This document shows, piece after piece, positions 7,467-13,529 of a stretch of 22,726 nt of DNA. Origin of the DNA: Peptococcaceae bacterium UBA6116 (GTDB taxonomy: Bacteria > Bacillota > Desulfitobacteriia > Desulfitobacteriales > Syntrophobotulaceae); NCBI GenBank assembly GCA_002423425.1, contig DIWC01000038.1, forward strand, positions 1 to 22,726. The letters are read 5' to 3'. The translations under genes and the position numbers were made by a program. Below the pieces are notes generated by a model that was not told the origin of the DNA, searched no databases, and worked only from the letters and a program-made list of their open reading frames with translations. The first letter of the stretch is position 1. Each line of letters starts with the position of its first letter.

Positions 7467-8411
7467 ATGTCAACAACTGCAATCGTGGCATCATTTATGG
7501 CGTTTATCCTTATCTACTCATTGTTTATGGCTGTCAAGCCAAACAAAGAAAGTCTGGAAGAAAAGGTTAAACGTTTGACCGCGGAAAAAGAAGCTGCAAG
7601 CAGCCCAAAAATGAAAGTTTCGTGGAAAGACTATCTTACCAGTCTATCAAAATACGCACCGCAAAAGTGGACTAAACAATTGGATAATGAATTAGCACAA
7701 AGCGGTGTTCCCTTAAACGGCGGCGAATATATCATCCTGCAAACTTTTTTGCTCATACTTTTTTCTCTCATTGCTTTTGTCCTCTCACCCTGGAATTTAA
7801 TTATGATCTTTCTCCCCTTGCTAAGTTTGGTTTTACCCAGGGTTTATATCCTTAGAGCTAAAAACAAAAAAATACGCCAGTTTAACAATCAGCTGGCTGA
7901 CGTCCTACTGACACTGGCTAATTCTCTCAAGGCAGGTTTTAGCTTATTTCAGGCCATGGAAATGGCAGGTCAGGAAATGCCTGAGCCTATTTCTTCAGAA
8001 ATTAAGGTAACGCTTAGAGAAATGGCTTATGGGGAGTCAACGGAAACTGCTTTAACAAATTTTAGTCAAAGAGTTAGGAGCCGGGATTTGGATTTGGTAG
8101 TAACAGCTATTCTCATTCAGCGCCTAATTGGTGGAAATCTCGCAGAGATTCTCATGAGCATTCACGATACTATCCAGGAACGCCTGCGAATTCAGGGTGA
8201 AGTCAAAAGTCTTACAGCCCAAGGTAAACTTTCCGGTTATATTATCGGAGCTTTACCTATTCTTTTAGGTTTAGTTATCACTATACTGCAGCCTAGCTAT
8301 ATTCAGCCTCTTTTTCACAGTACTCCCGGCATAATGATGGTAACATTCGGTCTTACCTTTCAGATAATAGGATTCATTGCCATTAAAAAGATTGTCACTA
8401 TTAATTTTTAG
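7467..8411 (+). CDS. tadB: TadB-like inner-membrane platform protein (T2SSF domain)
   Basis: 314 residues. Together with TadC it forms the membrane platform on which the CpaF motor acts. It has an N-terminal membrane helix, a pair of helices around residues 80-130, the type II secretion F domain (LADVLLTLANSLKAGFSLFQAMEMAGQEMPEP) and a last helix pair near the C-terminus. The GGN and ERLRIQGEVKSLTAQGKLSG segments are typical of TadB. I chose ATG 7467 because GGGGGG lies 8-13 nt upstream (about 7453-7458). A longer frame from GTG 7425 has no binding site and would start inside the hairpin. tadC follows 9 bp downstream. Confidence 0.88.
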   Translation: MSTTAIVASFMAFILIYSLFMAVKPNKESLEEKVKRLTAEKEAASSPKMKVSWKDYLTSLSKYAPQKWTKQLDNELAQSGVPLNGGEYIILQTFLLILFSLIAFVLSPWNLIMIFLPLLSLVLPRVYILRAKNKKIRQFNNQLADVLLTLANSLKAGFSLFQAMEMAGQEMPEPISSEIKVTLREMAYGESTETALTNFSQRVRSRDLDLVVTAILIQRLIGGNLAEILMSIHDTIQERLRIQGEVKSLTAQGKLSGYIIGALPILLGLVITILQPSYIQPLFHSTPGIMMVTFGLTFQIIGFIAIKKIVTINF

Positions 8412-8420
8412 GGGGTTAGA

Positions 8421-9332
8421 ATGGAATCTATAATAATTTTCACTGGTTCTTCCTTCATCTTTTTCTTTATCCTGGCACTTTTTAGCAAAGGACTTAGCTT
8501 TTCCCTTCCCCAATCCAGGGTACTCCGTTCTCTCGGAAGAACGCCTCAAAAAGATAATGAAAGCGGTAATACAGCTAAGCCTTCTAATAAGGAAAATTCT
8601 TCAAATTCCCTTCATAAATTTCTTAACTCCTTTACTAAGAACGAAAAATCAATAGGAAAAAAAGACCAGGAACTAACCGCAGCCGGATTAAAAAACTGGT
8701 CATCATCGGAGTGGAAAGTTCTGAATACTGTTGCCGCTCTTTGCTTCGCTTTAATAGTTATTGCCATAATTTTCTTCTTTCATTTTTCTGCTGCAGCCAA
8801 AATAGAAATAATTCTTATCGGATTTCTTTTAGGATATTTATCTCCTAATATATGGCTGAAATCAAAAATCAAACAACGTCAAGAAGAAATACTAAGAACT
8901 CTTCCTGATATTTTAGATCTAATCATGGTAAGTGTGGAAGCAGGCCTTGGCTTTGACGCGGCAATGATGAAAGTTGTAGAAAAACAAAAAGGAGTGCTGG
9001 CGGAAGAGCTAACTATAGTTCTGCAGGAAATCAAAATTGGTAAACCGAGACGGGACGCTCTTAAAGATATGGCTAGGAAAAATAATGTTGAAGATCTAAG
9101 CAATGTTATAGCTTCCCTCGTTCAGGCAGATCAATTAGGTATTTCTATGGGCAGTGTTCTCAGGAACCAAGCTTCACAAATAAGACAAAAAAGAAAGCAG
9201 CGAGCTCAGGAAAAAGCCCAAAAGGCACCGGTCAAAATTATGATCCCCCTTGTTTTCTTTATTTTTCCAAGCATTTTTATTATTATCTTAGGCCCTGCAG
9301 TTATTAAGATCTTAGATATTTTCGGCAAATAA
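8421..9332 (+). CDS. tadC: TadC-like inner-membrane platform protein (T2SSF domain)
   Basis: 303 residues, second platform protein of the Tad machine. It starts with a membrane helix (about 4-22), then a polar, Asn/Ser/Lys-rich linker (about 34-80) and helices near 95-145. The T2SSF domain includes ILRTLPDILDLIMVSVEAGLGFDAAMMKV and GSVLRNQASQIRQKRKQRAQEKAQKAPVK, the latter a clear TadC signature. A final helix pair (PLVFFIFPSIFIIILGP) ends the protein. The start follows GGGGGTT (8412-8418). It is the last recognisable Tad component. Confidence 0.9.
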   Translation: MESIIIFTGSSFIFFFILALFSKGLSFSLPQSRVLRSLGRTPQKDNESGNTAKPSNKENSSNSLHKFLNSFTKNEKSIGKKDQELTAAGLKNWSSSEWKVLNTVAALCFALIVIAIIFFFHFSAAAKIEIILIGFLLGYLSPNIWLKSKIKQRQEEILRTLPDILDLIMVSVEAGLGFDAAMMKVVEKQKGVLAEELTIVLQEIKIGKPRRDALKDMARKNNVEDLSNVIASLVQADQLGISMGSVLRNQASQIRQKRKQRAQEKAQKAPVKIMIPLVFFIFPSIFIIILGPAVIKILDIFGK

Positions 9333-9384
9333 ATTTTTTACAAGAATAGTAGAAAAAAAGAAGTAAGGGAAAGAGAAAACAAAT

Positions 9385-9735
9385 ATGGAAAAAATGAGTG
9401 TCCAAAACCTAAAAAACCAGAGTTTTTTAGGCCACGTATTAATTGCCAAAAGTTTCAAAGCCAGAACCAAAGGCCTTTTAGGAAGTAAAGAATTACCCGA
9501 TTATCAAGGGTTATTAATTAACCCCTGCATGCAAGTTCATACCATAGGTATGAACTATCCCATTTCTATTTGGTTTGTAAATTACGATAACAAAATAATA
9601 AGAATTATTGATGAACTTAAGCCTTATCGAATATCCCCGTGTTTATTTAATTCCCATTATGTTATCGAGTTTCCTGCCAATTGGGCAGAGAAAACAGGAA
9701 GCAATGAGGGCGACTACCTCAAACTATTTAAATAA
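9385..9735 (+). CDS. DUF192 protein
   Basis: 116 residues, soluble, with no signal peptide. DUF192 features are the segment KARTKGLLGSKELP (a frequent R-x-x-GL-M/L pattern), LLINPCMQVHTIGMNYPISIWFVN (the usual C-x-x-VHT-x-GM core), and the closing VIEFPANWAEK with the N-x-G turn. The family fold is a small barrel of unknown biochemical role. It starts at ATG 9385 with only a weak AAGGGA upstream; ATG 9394 is an alternative. It lies 52 bp after tadC with no terminator between, so it is probably co-transcribed with the Tad genes. A role in pilus work is an inference from position. Confidence 0.85.
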   Translation: MEKMSVQNLKNQSFLGHVLIAKSFKARTKGLLGSKELPDYQGLLINPCMQVHTIGMNYPISIWFVNYDNKIIRIIDELKPYRISPCLFNSHYVIEFPANWAEKTGSNEGDYLKLFK

Positions 9736-9769
9736 CTCAATTTTCCCACCACAATGTTAAGGTTAACTA

Positions 9770-9802
9770 AAACTTTGGAAAATGTAATATTTTCTAAAGT
9801 TT
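9770..9802. terminator. 14-bp hairpin after the DUF192 gene, possible end of the Tad transcript
   Basis: AAACTTTGGAAAAT (9770-9783) pairs with ATTTTCTAAAGTTT (9789-9802), 14 bp with one G-U pair and a 5-nt loop. It is AT-rich and lacks a clean U-tract after the stem, so termination is likely but unproven. Confidence 0.45.
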
Positions 9803-9868
9803 ATACCAAGATCAGACGCTTAATAACTATTAACTACCGGACAACAAGTATTGCTTCTTTACAGGTTT

Positions 9869-10165
9869 ATGACAAACTTTACGACACTAAATGCCTATTT
9901 CTTCATCTTACAGGCATTTGTGTTGGTTATGATTATTTCTGTTGATTATCTTGCCTCCGCAGTTGGTACAAGACGCTTCGGTGGCAGCAAACAAGCAGCC
10001 ATGGGTGCAGTGATTGGTACAATCCCTGGTTTGATTTTTCTCGGATCGTTGGGTATTGTAATTGGGCCATATCTTGGTGCGTTAGTAATAATATCTAACA
10101 ATGTTATATATCAATCCCTAAAAAATTTAGTAGGAGGCGGAGCTCTTATCATTCACTCATACTAA
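9869..10165 (+). pseudogene. DUF456 membrane-protein fragment (truncated)
   Basis: The frame matches the middle and later part of DUF456 proteins: VDYLASAVGTRRFGGSKQAAMGAVIGTI followed by LGIVIGPYLGALV. DUF456 proteins are usually about 160 residues, with an N-terminal hydrophobic half containing a G-LP-G-P motif. That half is missing here: the frame opens at about 9851, and neither it nor the 115 bp upstream encodes it in any frame. The last 25 residues look degraded. No ribosome binding site precedes ATG 9869. I therefore read it as a gene remnant. A short expressed membrane peptide of up to 98 residues remains possible. Confidence 0.6.
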
Positions 10166-10175
10166 AATTTCCCAC

Positions 10176-10215
10176 AGAGAGCCCAATGTGCAAACATGTT
10201 GGGTTCTCTTTTTCT
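10176..10215 (+). terminator. Rho-independent terminator after the DUF456 remnant
   Basis: AGAGAGCCCAATGT (10176-10189) pairs with ATGTTGGGTTCTCT (10196-10209) over 14 positions including three G-U pairs, with loop GCAAAC. A TTTTTCT tract follows on the plus strand. Confidence 0.8.
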
Positions 10216-10421
10216 AGCTTGCCAAATTTCATCCCTCGCTTAACGTTCAGACCTTCATTCTTTGTTAGCTACCAAAGAACTAATATGCCCTCTGCTGACA
10301 TAATTATCGCAATCCATAAAAAATTTTTATTCTAATTTAAATCATCAATTAATGTTACCCGATTGTCTTTATTTTCATATTATAATTTAACCAAAATATG
10401 GAAATAAGGAGAGGTTTATGT

Positions 10422-11423
10422 ATGTTATTTCAGAGGTTTAGGTTTAATGACAACAACCAATTCGGTATGCCCGTTAGTGCATGGGAAAATGGAAAGGAAG
10501 CAGTTAAAGAAGTAGTTAATAAAATAATAAATCAACCACCTATAGAAACCCTGAACGTACCCGACGGAACTGGAAATGAGGAATTAGATGAATTAATCGA
10601 AGTTGCAGGTTATTCTTATGATCCCCAACAGGATATTTTTATTTCCAGATTGCATCCTTGGCAAAGAAGTATCGGCTACTGCCGGCTATTCGATGAAACC
10701 GCGTCACTGTCCGGAATGATTATTGATTCCGAGCCGATCCACTTTGATTATAACGGCAGAAAGTGGATGATCGGTATATGGAAGGGCCAGTATGATATGG
10801 TTACCGGCGGCGAGATAGGGCTCTATAAAGGAGTACTCAATTTTAATATTCCAGGTATATCCAGCGGCCTTTATTACAGGTCCGCAGGTGATAAGGAACT
10901 TCTGCAAATGTCTTATACTTTGAATAAGAATGGCAAAACTCTCTTTACGAGGGAAGGTAAACACTGGTGGTTAACCGGTTTTAAGCTCGGTGAGTTCTCA
11001 CAACCCTCGGAATTATCGATGGATGTCAATATTACTCTAAATAATACCGGGATGCGCGATGCATTTTTAGCCGGATTAAGGCATGCAGGGTACTCAGATA
11101 ATGAAATATCAGTTAAAGGCAATACAGTTAGTTTCACATTTGATGTCCCTCATACCCCTCAGCCGGTGACAAGAACTAAAGCAACAGACTGGGTAATTCA
11201 AAAGAAAAATAAATTCTTATGTGATGAATTTGAAGAAATTACAGGATCGCATAATACAATTCAAAAAAAAGTTCAAGCTATGGAAGAACATTCTCCACAG
11301 ATATATCAAAAATTTATTGGCGTTGGCCACAAAAAACAATCCTTTGAAATTTTGGTAGCCGCTATTATTGTTACCATCATAGTTTTATATTTACTGTCCC
11401 TAACAATTGAACCCGAAGATTGA
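10422..11423 (+). CDS. DUF4474 protein with C-terminal membrane anchor
   Basis: 333 residues. It carries the DUF4474 core found in Clostridia: AGYSYDPQQDIFISRLHPWQ followed by RSIGYCRLFDE, EPIHFDYNGRKWMIGIWKGQYDMVTGGEIGLY, and later TLFTREGKHWWLTGFKLGEFS with AFLAGLRHAGYS. The biochemical role of the family is unknown. Near the C-terminus a run of about 20 hydrophobic residues (ILVAAIIVTIIVLYLLSLTI) makes a tail anchor, so the domain probably faces the cytoplasm. I chose ATG 10422 because AAGGAGAGG lies about 8 nt upstream (10406-10414). ATG 10398 in the same frame is upstream of that site and has none of its own. A TATAAT at 10381-10386 may be its -10 box, though no good -35 is seen. The gene stands alone between terminators. 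Confidence 0.82.
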   Translation: MLFQRFRFNDNNQFGMPVSAWENGKEAVKEVVNKIINQPPIETLNVPDGTGNEELDELIEVAGYSYDPQQDIFISRLHPWQRSIGYCRLFDETASLSGMIIDSEPIHFDYNGRKWMIGIWKGQYDMVTGGEIGLYKGVLNFNIPGISSGLYYRSAGDKELLQMSYTLNKNGKTLFTREGKHWWLTGFKLGEFSQPSELSMDVNITLNNTGMRDAFLAGLRHAGYSDNEISVKGNTVSFTFDVPHTPQPVTRTKATDWVIQKKNKFLCDEFEEITGSHNTIQKKVQAMEEHSPQIYQKFIGVGHKKQSFEILVAAIIVTIIVLYLLSLTIEPED

Positions 11424-11557
11424 TTTGGAATGAATAAACCGTATTTTTGACAGTAATCGAAGAATTTGTTTTTATACCATTTTGCCGCTAAAGAAAAGCG
11501 ATACCAGTTTGAATCAGCAAAGCTATCCATTAATTGAACATTTATGATAAACATCAT

Positions 11558-11583
11558 AAAAAAGCTGCCGACATGTCGGCAGC
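11558..11583 (-). terminator. Terminator of the secreted-protein gene
   Basis: A 20-bp perfect self-complementary stretch (11564-11583, arms GCTGCCGACA and TGTCGGCAGC) is followed on the minus strand by TTTTTT (11558-11563). It lies 40 bp after the stop of the minus-strand gene. It may also slow plus-strand transcription from the DUF4474 gene. Confidence 0.88.
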
Positions 11584-11622
11584 CTGAAACGGATATCCCC
11601 GGTTTATTGGAAACAGATTTAT

Positions 11623-12174
11623 TTATTTCTTGTTAAAATTCAGGAATTTATGAATATTTGGTTTAAATACAAAATCTTGAAAAACAATTTTTTCTCCATG
11701 AGGACCGTCCAACCACTCCTGTTGTTCAGTAAAATAGAAACCGGAATAGCCAATTTCTTCGATCGGAACTGCAATCGCGCCCTCGATTGGAACATTGGGT
11801 GAATAAATGATAAACATTTGCAAATTATAAGTCCATCCCAACTGGTCACCTGATAAATATTCCCACCCTTTAATTTGTTGCCAAGCTCCTGTTCCCAATG
11901 GAGGATTGTAATAAATCATTGGGGCAAAAAGCTTGTCCCATTTTCTCTCTATATAGAGGGTGTCTAAACTTTTAAAGTTATAGGGGATTGCGGGAAGGCC
12001 ATAATAATAATTGTCCCAATTCTCCAATGTTCCTATAAAAATTTTGGCTTTCGCATTTAATCCGTACTCATCAAAGCCATTGTCTCCATCTTGAGCCAAA
12101 GCAACATTCGGAACACAGAACAGCATAACCAGAAAAAGGACAGAAATTATAAATTTCTTCTTGGTATTTAACAT
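11623..12174 (-). CDS. Secreted protein of unknown function
   Basis: 183 residues. The N-terminus is a clear Sec signal peptide: KKK, a hydrophobic core (about 8-23) and an ALA-QD cut site after residue 27. The mature part is rich in aromatic residues and in acidic, Gly/Pro turns. Segments such as FDEYGLNAKAKIFIGTLENW and RKWDKLFAPMIYYNPP recall small secreted proteins seen in related Clostridia, but I cannot name a family. No cysteines, metal motifs or membrane helices are visible after the signal. The start has AAGGAG 8 nt upstream. The gene is monocistronic with its own terminator. A 15-bp inverted repeat (ATATTC-TCC-GAATAT, 12214-12228) lies just upstream and may be an operator. Confidence 0.75.
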   Translation of the reverse strand: MLNTKKKFIISVLFLVMLFCVPNVALAQDGDNGFDEYGLNAKAKIFIGTLENWDNYYYGLPAIPYNFKSLDTLYIERKWDKLFAPMIYYNPPLGTGAWQQIKGWEYLSGDQLGWTYNLQMFIIYSPNVPIEGAIAVPIEEIGYSGFYFTEQQEWLDGPHGEKIVFQDFVFKPNIHKFLNFNKK

Positions 12175-12213
12175 TCTTATTCTCCTTATTCATAATTATT
12201 AAACTGTTGTTAA

Positions 12214-12228
12214 ATATTCTCCGAATAT
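12214..12228. promoter_or_regulatory. Inverted repeat upstream of the secreted-protein gene
   Basis: ATATTC and GAATAT are perfect 6-bp arms around TCC, 40 bp upstream of the start codon of the minus-strand gene. The size and place fit an operator. No regulator can be assigned. Confidence 0.3.
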
Positions 12229-12272
12229 CTTTTAACTCCTTCCATCTGCACCAATATTATCCAATATTTATT

Positions 12273-12533
12273 TTACCTTTGCGTGTAAATTTGAATAGCA
12301 TCTCTAAGAAATGCTGCCGTTCCCGGCTGTTTCTGGTCATAGATAACTGTAAATCTTGGGTCATCAACAGCCTTTTGAGCCAACTCGCCGGCAGGATCTC
12401 CTGTTTTAAATGCCAACTGGAAAGTCTCCATTTTTTTGAATTTATGGTTAGATTTATTAACAGTTTCATCCCCGTACTTCGCCCGAATTTCCTCGCCATA
12501 CTTTCTTTCGTCAAATGATGGTGAGTTAATCAA
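12273..12533 (-). pseudogene. TipAS-domain remnant of a MerR/TipA-type regulator
   Basis: The 86-codon frame reads FDERKYGEEIRAKYGDETVNKS, then FQLAFKTGDPAGELAQKAV, then DDPRFTVIYDQKQPGTAAFL with RDAIQIY. The first and last parts match the two ends of the TipAS ligand-binding domain of TipA/Mta-type MerR regulators. About 30-35 residues of the middle (the stretch that usually holds the aromatic and cysteine residues and GLGEMYV) are missing, as is the whole N-terminal MerR DNA-binding domain. The only possible start is TTG 12533, without a binding site and inside the end of the DUF4405 gene. It is therefore a broken remnant with an in-frame internal deletion. The original antibiotic or ligand specificity cannot be told. 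Confidence 0.75.
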
Positions 12534-13345
12534 TTTTCACTGTAGATTTCCTGATATTGAATTTTAGCAGCTTGAATCTGTGGATCAGCTTTCCCACATT
12601 GAGGGCTTAATAAGGAACAGTGTTTAGGACAACCTGTGCAATACATGTTTCCAAGAAATTCTGAAAGACTTATAGTATTTTCTTTCACTTGGCTGTTATC
12701 GATAAAGGCTTGATTATTATTTGATGAATCATTCTTTATGATTTGGGAATTTGTAGAACCAATTATTACTGATTGGTTCTGGGCAATTTTGTTCTGAGAA
12801 TTATCGGTGACATTGAAAATAATTCTTGAATATACCAGGATAACGATTAAGGCTCCTGCTCCGAAGCGTAAGCTTGTGTTTCTAATACCAGTTTCGTGAA
12901 TATTTAGGAGTATTTGTTTAACACATCGCCCTAGGTAGCGTGCATGTAATGCAACATGAATTGCCAAGAGTCCTGAACAGGTATAAGCGGTCCATTTATG
13001 AATATTAATAAGAAGTAAATTGTTGGCAGCACCCGAATCAAAAATTACCTTTGAAATTAGTATACCGGTAATTGTTATTATGTTTATGCCTATGAAAAGT
13101 AAAAGATTTAATAAATATTTTTTCTTTAACTTAGCTGATGTAGTTTTGCTTAAATTGATTAGGCTTTGCGTGACGTTTTTAACCCATGACCAGTTCAATA
13201 TGGTATGGACTGCGAACAGAACAAAAACCGATAGTCCTGCTATTTCATGAAAAACGAGCCCGGTACCGAAGGCGTCGATCAAGACAATAAACAAGATTGT
13301 CATAACGATATCAATCATTATCTTAATAACTGTTTTATTACTCAT
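12530..13345 (-). CDS. DUF4405 membrane protein, probable di-haem cytochrome b-like domain plus C-terminal Cys cluster
   Basis: 271 residues from ATG 13345. The N-terminal half has four membrane helices of the DUF4405 type. His33 and His47 (FHEIAGL, FAVHTILNW) and His116 and His130/134 (INIHKWTA, AIHVALHARY) are placed as axial ligands for two b-type haems. A Ser/Asn-rich linker (about 180-225) follows. The tail has CTGCPKHCSLLSPQC, four cysteines spaced C-x2-C-x3-C-x6-C, which suggests an Fe-S cluster. A membrane electron-transfer role is likely; the redox partner is unknown. The start is chosen because AAGGAG lies 9 nt upstream. The longer frame to 13504 would run back through the promoter and into the preceding terminator. 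A Fur/PerR-like palindrome overlaps its promoter. Confidence 0.8.
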   Translation of the reverse strand: MSNKTVIKIMIDIVMTILFIVLIDAFGTGLVFHEIAGLSVFVLFAVHTILNWSWVKNVTQSLINLSKTTSAKLKKKYLLNLLLFIGINIITITGILISKVIFDSGAANNLLLINIHKWTAYTCSGLLAIHVALHARYLGRCVKQILLNIHETGIRNTSLRFGAGALIVILVYSRIIFNVTDNSQNKIAQNQSVIIGSTNSQIIKNDSSNNNQAFIDNSQVKENTISLSEFLGNMYCTGCPKHCSLLSPQCGKADPQIQAAKIQYQEIYSEN

Positions 13346-13374
13346 AGTTATCATCTCCTTAGCTATATTTCCAA

Positions 13375-13402
13375 ATAATATACTTATTACAATTATTGTA
13401 AA
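13375..13402 (-). promoter_or_regulatory. Promoter of the DUF4405 gene with a Fur/PerR-type operator
   Basis: On the minus strand, TTTACA (13397-13402) and TATTAT (13375-13380) are separated by 16 bp. A 15-bp perfect palindrome, TTACAATTATTGTAA (13387-13401), covers the spacer and most of the -35 box. It has the 7-1-7 layout of Fur-superfamily boxes and agrees at 13 of 15 positions with the B. subtilis PerR consensus TTATAATNATTATAA. The -10 box ends 30 bp before the start codon. Confidence 0.6.
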
Positions 13403-13448
13403 TATGAAATGTGTCTTTTTTATGAAACATACATGAATATTAGAAAAT

Positions 13449-13490
13449 AAAGCGAGACTTGCGGCAAACATCACCATCAAGTCCCGCTTT
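13449..13490 (-). terminator. Terminator of the DUF4153 gene
   Basis: On the minus strand AAAGCGGGACTTG pairs with CAAGTCTCGCTTT, 13 pairs with one G-U, loop of 16 nt, followed by the U-rich ATTTTCTA. It lies about 40 bp after the DUF4153 stop. Confidence 0.6.
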
Positions 13491-13529
13491 ATATTTCTTT
13501 TCAAATGTCAACAGTCAGACTGATCAAAT

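Noticed and set aside
1988..9332. A novel secretion system in place of a Tad pilus
   Set aside because: Every gene fits a known Tad component, and the lack of a secretin is expected in a monoderm.
9754..9945. 63-codon plus-strand frame before the DUF456 remnant
   Set aside because: It covers the hairpin, shows no family resemblance and overlaps the better-supported DUF456 frame.
10398..10421. ATG 10398 as start of the DUF4474 gene
   Set aside because: The ribosome binding site lies after this codon and fits ATG 10422.
12257..12514. Second minus-strand frame overlapping the TipAS remnant
   Set aside because: No family resemblance; the other frame carries the TipAS signature.
13346..13504. 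Longer N-terminus (53 codons) of the DUF4405 gene
   Set aside because: It would run through the promoter, the palindrome and the terminator of the preceding gene. The ribosome binding site supports ATG 13345.
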